DNA of 14,056 bases from Acidobacteriota bacterium. GTDB taxonomy: Bacteria > Acidobacteriota > Terriglobia > Acidiferrales > 2-02-FULL-67-57. Below the pieces are notes generated by a model. The model was not told the DNA's origin. It saw nothing but the letters and a program-made list of their open reading frames with translations, and searched no databases. This document shows, one piece after another, positions 6,636 to 13,265 of this stretch. Position 1 is the stretch's first letter. Each line of letters begins with the position of its first letter. Position numbers and translations under genes: made by a program. The stretch is from the NCBI GenBank assembly GCA_016189965.1, contig JACPRL010000101.1, positions 1 to 14,056 on the forward strand. The letters are read 5' to 3'.

Positions 6636-6751
6636 GGCGTCCTCGATGCCAGCGGGTGCGAACGCCCCACGCGGCGGTGCCAAGCTACTCCAAGCTTGCT
6701 CACAAATCAAGCGCAGAATCGCCGCCCGCCACGCGCTCTTTCTCCCCCGCG

Positions 6752-6780
6752 TAGACAACCTTCCCGGCCTGGGAGATAAT
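6752..6780 (+). promoter_or_regulatory. Sigma-70-like promoter for the coiled-coil protein gene
   Basis: TAGACA (6752-6757) and GATAAT (6775-6780) are separated by 17 bp, each 5 of 6 to consensus. The predicted start near 6787 gives a leader of about 46 bases that opens almost directly with the hairpin at 6793-6809. The rest of the 6636-6832 divergent spacer contains only a short CCAAGCT direct repeat near 6679-6697 and no convincing minus-strand promoter for the STAS gene. Confidence 0.55.
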
Positions 6781-6792
6781 CATAAGGAAGGC

Positions 6793-6809
6793 GCGGCTCC
6801 CAGAGCCGC
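6793..6809 (+). other. 5'-leader hairpin before the coiled-coil gene
   Basis: GCGGCTC (6793-6799), loop CCA, GAGCCGC (6803-6809) form a perfect 7-bp stem between the predicted transcription start and the AAGGGAGGG ribosome-binding site at 6814-6822. Near the 5' end of the message such a stem could protect against decay; it leaves the ribosome-binding site free. It does not match any riboswitch class I know. Confidence 0.45.
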
Positions 6810-6832
6810 CGCCAAGGGAGGGATCAAAAAAG

Positions 6833-7678
6833 ATGAGCACGACCCCGCAGCCACCGAACGAAGAGTTTGAAGCGCAGCCCACCTCCGGCGGGACACCCCG
6901 CTGGTTGGTGGCCCTGCTGGTGGTTCTGCTGCTTTTGCTGGCCTATGTGGCCTATGCACAGCGCACCACCAGCGCCGAACTCCGCGCCCAGCTCCAACAG
7001 GCCAACCAGATGCTCCAGCAGCTCGACACCCGCGCCGATACACTGGAAGAAAACTACGCCGCGCTCAAGGGACAGTTCGACGTCACCAGCGAAAAGCTGG
7101 GACTGACCGAAGCCGAGCTGGCCCGGGCCCGCGCGCTCGCTCGGCAAATCCGCGGAGAGCAGCAGCGCACCGCCAAGCAGCTCGGTACCCAACTCGAACA
7201 GGCGCAGGCGCAGTTGGGCAGCCTGACCGGCGAGGTGACCGGCGTCAAGGGTGACGTGGCCGCCACCCGCCAGCAGCTCGAACAGACGCAGATGAAGCTC
7301 GAGCGCACCATCGGCGACCTCGGCGTGCAAAGCGGACTCATCGCCCGCAACGCCGACGAACTCCAGGAGCTCAAGCGCCGCGGCGAACGCGACTACTTCG
7401 AATTCGACCTCGCCAAGTCGAAGAAGTACACCCGCGTCGGCTCCATCTCCGTCCGCCTGAACAAGTCCGACACCAAGCGGCAGAAGTACACCCTGACGCT
7501 GCTCGCCAACGACAAGCTGATCGAGAAAAAGGACAAGACCTTGCTGGAGCCCGTGCAGTTCTACTTGCAGGGAACCCGCCACCTGCTGGAAATTGTCGTT
7601 TACGAGGTCGACAAGAACCGCGTGGTCGGCTACCTGAGTGCGCCCAAGGAACTGGCCATGCGCGAGGGCTCGCAGTAA
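6833..7678 (+). CDS. Membrane-anchored coiled-coil protein of unknown function
   Basis: A 281-residue protein I cannot assign to a named family. Residues 1-23 are polar and Pro-rich; 24-42 are a single membrane helix (WLVALLVVLLLLLAYVAYA); 46-185 are a long Gln/Glu/Ala/Leu-rich coiled coil with heptad-like spacing (AQLQQANQMLQQLDTR, QQLEQTQMKLERT). Residues 186-272 form a compact, probably beta-rich domain starting ERDYFEFDLAKSKKYTRVG and ending EIVVYEVDKNRVVGYLSAPKE. With no cleavable signal the likely topology is N-in with the coiled coil and end domain in the periplasm, where it might bridge envelope layers or bind a ligand. ATG 6833 has AAGGGAGGG 10 bases upstream. The gene is convergent with the Lon-like protease and its codon use matches its neighbours. 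Confidence 0.85.
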   Translation: MSTTPQPPNEEFEAQPTSGGTPRWLVALLVVLLLLLAYVAYAQRTTSAELRAQLQQANQMLQQLDTRADTLEENYAALKGQFDVTSEKLGLTEAELARARALARQIRGEQQRTAKQLGTQLEQAQAQLGSLTGEVTGVKGDVAATRQQLEQTQMKLERTIGDLGVQSGLIARNADELQELKRRGERDYFEFDLAKSKKYTRVGSISVRLNKSDTKRQKYTLTLLANDKLIEKKDKTLLEPVQFYLQGTRHLLEIVVYEVDKNRVVGYLSAPKELAMREGSQ

Positions 7679-7695
7679 GAACGTCGCACTCTTCG

Positions 7696-7731
7696 ACGAG
7701 GCCCGGGCGGTTTACTCCACGCGGGCCTCGT
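7696..7731. terminator. 10-bp inverted repeat at the convergent gene ends
   Basis: ACGAGGCCCG (7696-7705) and CGGGCCTCGT (7722-7731) pair perfectly around a 16-base loop that contains the stop codon of the minus-strand protease (7712-7714). It begins 17 bases after the stop of the coiled-coil gene. It may serve as its terminator while also coding for the last protease residues; no long T-run is present. Confidence 0.45.
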
Positions 7732-10171
7732 AGCTTCTCAGCCCCTCGGCCAGCTCCCGCAGCCGCGTGTCCACCAGCCCGTTCACCGTCCCCTCTTCAA
7801 AGCTGCCGTCGGGCTGCCGTTCCCCGGCCTTGACCCCAGTCAGGATTTCGATCCCTTCATCCACGGTGGCGATGGGGTAGAGGTGGAACCGCCCGGCCTG
7901 GATGGCTTCGACCACCTCCGGCCGCAGCATCAGGTCCGGAACGTTTTCAATCGGGAGGATCACCCCTTGCTCTCCCGTCAACCCCTTGGCCTTGCACAGC
8001 TCGTAGAAGCCTTCGATCTTGTAGTTCACCCCGCCGATGGCCTGGATGTCGCCCTTCTGGTTCAGCGAGCCGGTGACGGCGATGTCCTGCCGCAAGGGCA
8101 GCCCGGCGAGGCTGGAGAGCAGGGCGTAGATCTCCGTCGAGCTGGCGCTGTCGCCGTCCACCCCGCTGTAGGACTGCTCGAAACAGACGCTGGCCGCCAG
8201 CGAGAGCGGCTTCGCCTGGGCAAACTTCTGCCGCAGGTAGCCGCTCAGGATGGCCATCCCTTTGTCGTGCAGCCGCCCGCTCAGGTTCGCCTCCCGCTCG
8301 ATGTTGATGATGCCCTGGCGGCCCATGGCCGCCGTGGCGGTGATGCGCACCGGCTTGCCGAAAGCGTAGCCGCCCATCTCCAGCACCGAGAGCCCGTTCA
8401 CCTGCCCGACGCGCTCGCCCGTCACGTCAATCAGCAGCACGTTCTCCTCCATCATCTCGCGGATCTTGCTCTGCACCAGGTTGTGCCGCTGCGTGCGCTC
8501 TTCGAGCGCCTTCTCCACGTGCCGCCACCGCACCGTCTCGCTCTTGTCTTCCCCCGCCCAGTAGCTGGCTTCCCGCGCCAGATCGGCGATGTCGGAAAAA
8601 CGCGCCGTGAGCTTGTCCTGCCGCCCGGCCCGCCGCGCCGCGTACTCCACCACCGCCGCCACCGCCTCGCGGTCGAACGGCCGCAGATGATCCTCCTGCA
8701 TCAGCTTGCGCAGCAGGCGTGGGTACTGCTGCAGGCTCTCCGACGTGCGCTTCATCTCGGAATCAAAGTCCGCCTTGACCTTGAAGATTTTCTTGAAGTC
8801 CTCTTCGTAGGCGTAGAGCAGGTCGTAGAGATAGGCCTCGCCGATGAGCACGACCTTGACGTTCACCGGCAGCGGCTCCGGCTTCAGCGCGCTGGCCGAG
8901 AAGGGAACCATCCACTCGAGCATGCCGTGGACCTCGAGCTTCCCGTAGGTCAGCGTCCGCTTCAGTGCTTTCCACACCCCGGGCTCGCTCAGCGCATCCA
9001 GCGCGTTGATCGCCAGGTAGCCGCCGTCGGCCTGCAACAGCGACCCGGGGCGGATGTCCATGAAGTCAGAGTGGGCCAGCCCGCGCACATCGTAGGTGCG
9101 CTGGATGGTCCCGAACAAGTTCACGTAGGTGGGCGAGGTCTCGACCACCACCGGGCAGCCGCCCCCCTCCTCGTCGTGCGCCAGCACCACGTTCACCCGG
9201 TAGATTCGAAAAGGGTCGACCACCGCCGCTCCGGGCGGCAACAGCCGCGAGGCTTCGGCCTCTTCCCGCTCCTGTTGCGCCTTGAAGAGGATCAGGTTAT
9301 CGAGCAGGCTTTCCGCCACGGCGTCCAGGTGCTCGGCCACGCTCTCGTGGGGATACTTCTCCTTCATGTCCTCGAGCACGCTGTGCACCAGGACGGAGGC
9401 GGTCTCCTTTTCCAGCAGCTCCAGCTCCATGTTCATGGCCCGCTGCAGCTCGAGTGTCTTGCGGTAGATGGTGACGAAGTCTTTCTGGAGTTGCTCCTGG
9501 CGGAGCGCGATCTGCTGCGCCTGCTTGGCATCGAACTGCCCCCCTGTCACCAGCTCCTGCAGCTTGTCCATCGGCATCGGCTGGCCGTCAATCACCGGCA
9601 CCACCGTCGTCCCCACCCCGCCGATCTCCGCCAGGGCGAACTGGTCCTTGCGCAACTGCTCGGAGAAGGACTCCAGCAGCAGTTTCTCCTGGCCGCCGTA
9701 GCGGTCGAGAATGCGGCTGCGGGCGCGGTGATACTTTTCGTCCTCGAACAGTTGCGGCAGCCGCGCCCGCAGGAAGTCGATGGCCCGGTCCATGTCTTTG
9801 CGGAAGCGGGTGGCTTGTCCCCGCGGCAGCGCCAGCAGGCGGGGCTGTTCGGGGCGCTGGAAGTTGTGCACATAGCAGCGGTCCGGGGCCGGCGCGCAGC
9901 GCGGCTGGATGCGCTCCAGCACCTGCTTCACCGTGGTGGCCCGCCCCGTCCCGCTCAGCCCGCAGATGAAGATGTTGTAGCCCGAACCGTAGAGCTCGAC
10001 CCCCAGCTTGATGGCTTTCAGCGCCCGCTCCTGGCCGATGATGGTGTCGAGCGGCTCGAGCTCCGCCGTGGTCTCGAAATCGAACAACTTCGGATCGCAC
10101 CGCCAGCGCAACTGTTCCGGCAGAACCCGCCGCGGCGGGCCCGCAGGCTTGAGTCCTTCGGGAGTCTTCAC
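7712..10171 (-). CDS. Lon-like AAA protease (COG1067, AAA_32/LonB-like)
   Basis: An 819-residue cytoplasmic protease of the LonB-like group with no LAN substrate-binding domain. The P-loop is at 71-80, reading GLSGTGRATT, so the usual Lys is Arg77; the Walker-B-like segment GGYLAINALDAL (383-394) lacks the usual Asp-Glu pair. Between them lies a long helical insertion (about 125-310, rich in Gln/Glu/Leu) typical of this group. The C-terminal Lon proteolytic domain (about 570-780) is complete: catalytic Ser675 in VDGDSASST and Lys718 in GGVNYKIEGF, 43 residues apart as in E. coli Lon. The GTG start at 10171 sits just after an AAGGAGG site. It follows the AI-2E-family transporter gene by 15 bases and is probably co-transcribed with it. 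The substrate is unknown; the altered ATPase motifs resemble what I recall for other members of this group rather than a mutation unique to this gene. Confidence 0.93.
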   Translation of the reverse strand: MKTPEGLKPAGPPRRVLPEQLRWRCDPKLFDFETTAELEPLDTIIGQERALKAIKLGVELYGSGYNIFICGLSGTGRATTVKQVLERIQPRCAPAPDRCYVHNFQRPEQPRLLALPRGQATRFRKDMDRAIDFLRARLPQLFEDEKYHRARSRILDRYGGQEKLLLESFSEQLRKDQFALAEIGGVGTTVVPVIDGQPMPMDKLQELVTGGQFDAKQAQQIALRQEQLQKDFVTIYRKTLELQRAMNMELELLEKETASVLVHSVLEDMKEKYPHESVAEHLDAVAESLLDNLILFKAQQEREEAEASRLLPPGAAVVDPFRIYRVNVVLAHDEEGGGCPVVVETSPTYVNLFGTIQRTYDVRGLAHSDFMDIRPGSLLQADGGYLAINALDALSEPGVWKALKRTLTYGKLEVHGMLEWMVPFSASALKPEPLPVNVKVVLIGEAYLYDLLYAYEEDFKKIFKVKADFDSEMKRTSESLQQYPRLLRKLMQEDHLRPFDREAVAAVVEYAARRAGRQDKLTARFSDIADLAREASYWAGEDKSETVRWRHVEKALEERTQRHNLVQSKIREMMEENVLLIDVTGERVGQVNGLSVLEMGGYAFGKPVRITATAAMGRQGIINIEREANLSGRLHDKGMAILSGYLRQKFAQAKPLSLAASVCFEQSYSGVDGDSASSTEIYALLSSLAGLPLRQDIAVTGSLNQKGDIQAIGGVNYKIEGFYELCKAKGLTGEQGVILPIENVPDLMLRPEVVEAIQAGRFHLYPIATVDEGIEILTGVKAGERQPDGSFEEGTVNGLVDTRLRELAEGLRSYEARVE

Positions 10172-10186
10172 AGTCCTCCTTCCCTT

Positions 10187-11251
10187 CTACTTGGCAGCGA
10201 CGCCCGGCCGCGCCACTTGCTCCTTGGCCTGCCTGCCGGCATAGACCTGGAACACCGCGTCGGCCAGCGCCACCAGAATCGGCCCCAGCACGATCCCCAG
10301 AAAGCCGAAAGCGGCCACGCCTCCTAGAATGCTAATGAAGACCAGCAGCCCGTTCAACTGGGCGCGCCCGCTCACCAGCGCCGGGCGCAGCACATTGTCG
10401 GCTCCGCTGATCACCAGCGTGCCCAGGATGAGCAAGCCGATCGCCTTGCCGTAACTGCCGGCGAGCAGGAAAAAAATCACCGCCGGCACCCAGATGATCC
10501 ACGGCCCCACAATCGGCAGCAAGGCAAAGAACGCCATCGCCAGGCCCCAGACCAGTGGTGCCTTGATGCCGAAGGCCCAGAACAGCAGGCCGCCCAGCGT
10601 CCCCTGCACCGCGGCCACCACGATGCCGCTCACCACGCTGGCGTAGAGCACGTTGTAGGCGATGTAGAAAAGGCCTTCGCGATAGGCCTCCTCCAGGGGC
10701 AGCGCCAGCCGGATGCGTTCCATCAACGCCGAGCCGTCGCGGAAGAGATAGAAGACGGCCAGGAGCATGACCAGCAGGTCAAAGAAGAACACCAGTAGAT
10801 TGCGCGCCAGCCGGCCTGTCTGCCCGGCCACGAACGCGGCGATGTGCTCGAGGCCCTTGGTGACGTAGTCGCGCACCTGCTCTTCGCTGATGCCGTGTTC
10901 GGCCAGCCACTGGACCGTGCGCTCGAAGGGCAGCATCTGCCACAGCTTGCTCAGGGGCAGGCGGCCCTGCTCCCACTCCTGCTGCACATACTGGGCCAGC
11001 TCGATCGCCTGTGTGGCAATCGTCCCCAGCACGAGCAGCGTGGGGAGGATAATGACCATGGTCAGCAGCAAGGTCGTCACCAGCGCCGCCAGGTTGCCGC
11101 GGCGAATCCGCCGCCGCACCCGGCGGTGGATGGGAAAGAAAAGGATGACCAGGATGGCGCCCCAGGCCAGCGAAACCAGAAACGGCGCAAACACCAGGTA
11201 GACGAAGTACGCCAGCAATCCCAGCAGCACTACCAGCAGGATGCGTTCCAT
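10187..11251 (-). CDS. AI-2E family transporter (PF01594-like permease)
   Basis: A 354-residue polytopic membrane protein, normal length for the AI-2E transporter family. It starts with the characteristic N-terminal helix pair (LLVVLLGLLAYFVYLVFAPF, then LAWGAILVILFFPIHRRV), a helix near 56-76, a soluble helical segment at about 80-150, and the C-terminal helix bundle including FALLPIVGPWIIWVPAVIFFL and the final FGFLGIVLGPILVALADAVF. Family members include TqsA (autoinducer-2 export) and sodium/proton antiporters or other small-molecule exporters, so the substrate is not predictable. ATG 11251 has only a weak, distant AGAGG upstream. The gene is first in a two-gene unit with the Lon-like protease and is transcribed from a promoter near 11346. 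Confidence 0.92.
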   Translation of the reverse strand: MERILLVVLLGLLAYFVYLVFAPFLVSLAWGAILVILFFPIHRRVRRRIRRGNLAALVTTLLLTMVIILPTLLVLGTIATQAIELAQYVQQEWEQGRLPLSKLWQMLPFERTVQWLAEHGISEEQVRDYVTKGLEHIAAFVAGQTGRLARNLLVFFFDLLVMLLAVFYLFRDGSALMERIRLALPLEEAYREGLFYIAYNVLYASVVSGIVVAAVQGTLGGLLFWAFGIKAPLVWGLAMAFFALLPIVGPWIIWVPAVIFFLLAGSYGKAIGLLILGTLVISGADNVLRPALVSGRAQLNGLLVFISILGGVAAFGFLGIVLGPILVALADAVFQVYAGRQAKEQVARPGVAAK

Positions 11252-11317
11252 CGTCGTGTCGCGCCTCTACACCCGGCGGGGCGTGGGGGCTGCCCCCGGG
11301 CCTCGAGGGACGAGCCG

Positions 11318-11346
11318 ATTATCTGACCAGGCAGCAGACGAATCAA
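11318..11346 (-). promoter_or_regulatory. Minus-strand promoter for the transporter/protease unit
   Basis: Read on the minus strand, TTGATT (11346-11341, 4 of 6) and GATAAT (11323-11318, 5 of 6) are spaced by 17 bp. The leader of about 60 bases before ATG 11251 includes a GGGGG/CCCCC hairpin around 11285-11298. It lies back to back with the plus-strand -10 at 11388. Confidence 0.45.
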
Positions 11347-11387
11347 GCGCTTGTCGAACCTCGCCGGCCAACGCCGCGGGGAAGGAC

Positions 11388-11393
11388 TATAAT
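11388..11393 (+). promoter_or_regulatory. Perfect TATAAT -10 box for the zinc-ribbon gene
   Basis: TATAAT at 11388-11393 is a perfect -10, 22 bases upstream of the ATG at 11415. No recognisable -35 box lies at the right distance and there is no TGn extension, so it may depend on an activator or be weak. The leader would be about 15 bases, just enough for the AGGAAGG ribosome-binding site. Confidence 0.4.
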
Positions 11394-11414
11394 GCTCCCA
11401 CGGGGACAGGAAGG

Positions 11415-11576
11415 ATGGCTCAAGCCTGCCGCCACCGGCGCACGCGGCTCATCGCCCAGGACGACGCCACCACCTATGTCGAGTGCCTCGACTGCGGCGA
11501 GCTGTTCGACACCGCCGAACTGGACGAACCACCCCCGCCCCCGGCCGACTTCGAGGAAGATCTGTCTGACGCCTAG
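11415..11576 (+). CDS. 53-residue zinc-ribbon-like protein
   Basis: A small acidic protein with a C5-x-H7 pair near the N-terminus and a C24-x-x-C27 pair in VECLDCGELFD, the spacing expected for a compact zinc ribbon. The middle, TRLIAQDDATTYVEC, reads like two beta strands leading to the second knuckle. The tail (37-53) is Pro/Asp/Glu-rich and probably disordered. I recall similar short C-x-H...C-x-x-C proteins in Acidobacteriota but no function. ATG 11415 is preceded by an AGGAAGG site and the TATAAT at 11388; the frame is open back to 11241, but that would run through the divergent promoter region. It converges on the next minus-strand gene with a 17-bp gap. Confidence 0.78.
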   Translation: MAQACRHRRTRLIAQDDATTYVECLDCGELFDTAELDEPPPPPADFEEDLSDA

Positions 11577-11593
11577 GAGACACCCCTACGCTC

Positions 11594-11965
11594 TCAGGGC
11601 AACAGACCGAGCTGGTTGGCCTGCCGGAGCATGTCTTCCAGGGAAACAGCCAGCGTCTTGATGGTTGGGTCGTTGTCCGCTTCGAGGTACTCGCGCAGGC
11701 AGGCGGCGGCAATCTGCGCCGCTTCCGGGTCGTGCAGCGACCGGCCGGCGCGGCGACGGAATTCAACGAACCCCGGGTGCGGCAGCGCCACAATCACCCC
11801 GCGGCCGTTCACCAGAAACTTGCAGTCCATCGTGTCGCTGTGGCGCGTGGCGATGGCTGCCCAGAGATGGGAGAAGCGCACCTTGAACTCTTCGCCGGTC
11901 AGCCGGCCGCGCACCGTGAACGGCGCCACCATCTCCGACATCACTTTGGCCGGGGGGATGCCCAT
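11594..11965 (-). CDS. Conserved-looking protein of unknown function
   Basis: A 123-residue soluble protein I do not recognise. It starts MGIPPAKVMSEMVAPFTVRG, has a mixed alpha/beta middle (FKVRFSHLWAAIATRHSDTM, FLVNGRGVIVALPHPGFVEF) and a helical C-terminus (EAAQIAAACLREYLE, then KTLAVSLEDMLRQANQLGL). There is no signal peptide, membrane helix or metal-binding cysteine cluster. The start at 11965 is chosen because AGGAGG lies 4 bases upstream; the frame continues to 12013, but that would bring in an unlikely N-terminus overlapping the divergent promoter. The coding signal is good. It is divergent from the helical-repeat gene at 12019 with a 53-bp spacer, so the two may share regulation. Confidence 0.78.
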   Translation of the reverse strand: MGIPPAKVMSEMVAPFTVRGRLTGEEFKVRFSHLWAAIATRHSDTMDCKFLVNGRGVIVALPHPGFVEFRRRAGRSLHDPEAAQIAAACLREYLEADNDPTIKTLAVSLEDMLRQANQLGLLP

Positions 11966-12018
11966 GCTGCCTCCTGCGCGCGCTATTCTAGACAGGTTCC
12001 GTCCGAGGAGCAAAGGAT

Positions 12019-12528
12019 ATGGAGCCGGAGCCGGGCAAAGAGGCCGCGCTCCATAAAGAGCGCGAGCTGATCGAGAAGGTCCTCGAGCACGAACAGCAGG
12101 TCGCCGGCGACGCCCGCCTGCGCCAGAGCCTCTACGAACGCATCCGGCAACTCAACCGCCCCCAGAAAATCCTCCTCGCCCTGCGAGCCGACCGCGAGGC
12201 GCGGATGATCCTGCTGAAGTCCTACGACCCCCAGGTCTACCACTTCCTGGTGCAGAATCCCCGCTTGACCGCCGAAGAAGTCGTCGAGCTGACCAAGTCC
12301 GACCTCCTCCTCCCCCACACCCTCGAGCTCATCACCCGCAACCGCGAGTGGATGAAGAACGAGCGCGTCAAGCTCCACCTGGTGGTGCACCCGAAAGCGT
12401 CCACCGCGGTGGCGTTGAACACTCTTGCCTTGCTCAGCGACCGCAGCGTGCGCCAGGTGGCGCGCAACCCCTACGTGCGCAGCGCTCTCCGCAAGGCCGC
12501 CCTCAACATGCTGCAGCGGCGCGCCTGA
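12019..12528 (+). CDS. Helical-repeat (HEAT/LRV-like) protein of unknown function
   Basis: A 169-residue, apparently all-alpha protein. After a charged N-terminal helix (HKERELIEKVLEHEQQVAG) it contains short helical repeats: LNRPQKILLALRADREARMI (45-64), a PQVYHFLVQNPRLTAEEVVEL unit, an ITRNREWMKNERVKLHLVVHP unit, and a final LLSDRSVRQVARNP unit followed by ALRKAA. The recurring pattern of A/L-x-N/H-P-x-(L/A)-T resembles leucine-rich-repeat-variant or HEAT-like folds, and I recall similar proteins in Acidobacteriota and Deltaproteobacteria lineages without a known role; a protein-binding scaffold is the most one can say. ATG 12019 has GAGGAG 8 bases upstream. Confidence 0.82.
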   Translation: MEPEPGKEAALHKERELIEKVLEHEQQVAGDARLRQSLYERIRQLNRPQKILLALRADREARMILLKSYDPQVYHFLVQNPRLTAEEVVELTKSDLLLPHTLELITRNREWMKNERVKLHLVVHPKASTAVALNTLALLSDRSVRQVARNPYVRSALRKAALNMLQRRA

Positions 12529-12546
12529 ACCCGCACTGGCTTCAGG
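12524..12546. terminator. Short inverted repeat spanning two convergent stop codons
   Basis: CCTGAA (12524-12529) and TTCAGG (12541-12546) pair perfectly around an 11-base loop. Each arm carries the TGA stop of one of the two convergent genes (plus strand 12526-12528, minus strand 12544-12542). The stem is short and has no T-run, so a terminator function is weakly supported. Confidence 0.3.
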
Positions 12547-12769
12547 AGGCTGGCTCAAGCGCCCGCCGGCCCGCTGTGGTCCGAGCGTAGAAATCGTTCC
12601 CGCGCTCTTCCAGCCAGCCGCGCGCCACCAACCGCTCCACCGCCTCGAGCACGGCCTGCTGCTCCGCGGGCGTGTTGCCGCCCACTAGTTCGAAAAACGC
12701 GTGGAGGTCGGCGGTCTCCTGCTCGAGGTGGTCGAACAACGCCAGCAGCCGGCGCTCCAGCTCCTCCAT
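12542..12769 (-). CDS. Small winged-helix-like protein
   Basis: A 75-residue protein: a long N-terminal helix (EELERRLLALFDHLEQETADLHAF), then a helix-turn-helix-like segment (TPAEQQAVLEAVERLVARGW) and a hairpin ending FYARTTAGRRALE, which is the usual wing and end of small winged-helix DNA-binding domains. It could be a transcription regulator of the operon or a protein-binding wHTH. The ATG at 12769 starts 4 bases after the stop of the DsbD-alpha-like gene and shares its GGAG-rich surroundings, so translation is probably coupled. I do not recognise a specific family. Confidence 0.72.
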   Translation of the reverse strand: MEELERRLLALFDHLEQETADLHAFFELVGGNTPAEQQAVLEAVERLVARGWLEERGNDFYARTTAGRRALEPAS

Positions 12770-12773
12770 GGGC

Positions 12774-13265
12774 TTAGCGGTCGAGCTTGACGCTCAGAGT
12801 GACTTCGCGGCGGGCGGGCGGGAGGCAGAGCTGGTCGTTGCAAGCCTGGAAGTGAAAGATCAGGCGGACGGTGTGTTGGCCGGTCGGCGCCTCGGCCTTC
12901 GCCCGCAGGCGCGCCGCCACTTTGACCGTGCCTTCGTAGACGGAAAGTTTCTCGTCCGGAGCGAACTCAAAGCTCTTCAGCTCTCCCGCCGGGAACTTCA
13001 GCCCTTCCAGCACGAACGGCCCTTCCTCCGCCAGTTCAACCCGCGTCGGGATCAGGTAGTCCTGCAGCGGCTTGTTGGAGTTGATGTGGAAACCCTCGCG
13101 GATCGTGGCCACCACGGTGAAGTCAGCCGCGCGGCCCGACTTGGCCGCCAGTTGCGCCGGCTCGACCCGCACCTGCACCACCGTTTCTGCCTTCGGAAGC
13201 TGCGCCTCGAGGAACGTCGCTGTCACTGCCGTGACCGCCAGCGCAGCAAGGACCAGGCGCTTCAT
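12774..13265 (-). CDS. Periplasmic DsbD-alpha-like (DsbD N-terminal domain) protein
   Basis: A 163-residue protein with an N-terminal signal peptide (MKRLVLAALAVTAVTATFLEAQ). The mature part is the immunoglobulin-like N-terminal domain of DsbD: GFHINSNKPLQDYLIPTRV (58-76) and, near the C-terminus, FHFQACNDQLCLPP (137-150), with the cysteine pair C142 and C147 matching the redox pair of E. coli DsbD-alpha. In that system the alpha domain passes electrons from the membrane domain to periplasmic thioredoxin-like proteins. Here the domain is a separate polypeptide with no membrane segment after the signal. Its ATG overlaps the TGA of the upstream CcdA-TlpA gene by 4 bases, strong evidence for co-translation and a shared pathway. 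Confidence 0.9.
   Translation of the reverse strand: MKRLVLAALAVTAVTATFLEAQLPKAETVVQVRVEPAQLAAKSGRAADFTVVATIREGFHINSNKPLQDYLIPTRVELAEEGPFVLEGLKFPAGELKSFEFAPDEKLSVYEGTVKVAARLRAKAEAPTGQHTVRLIFHFQACNDQLCLPPARREVTLSVKLDR

Noticed and set aside
7883..10327. An 814-codon open frame on the plus strand opposite the Lon-like protease
   Set aside because: It is the antisense shadow of a well-supported gene. Its translation is low-complexity and rich in His/Arg/Leu/Gln with no domain, a common artefact of GC-rich codon use.
11241..11414. Upstream extension of the zinc-ribbon frame to give a 111-residue protein
   Set aside because: The extension runs through the divergent promoter region, has no ribosome-binding site and shows no coding character; ATG 11415 has clear start signals.
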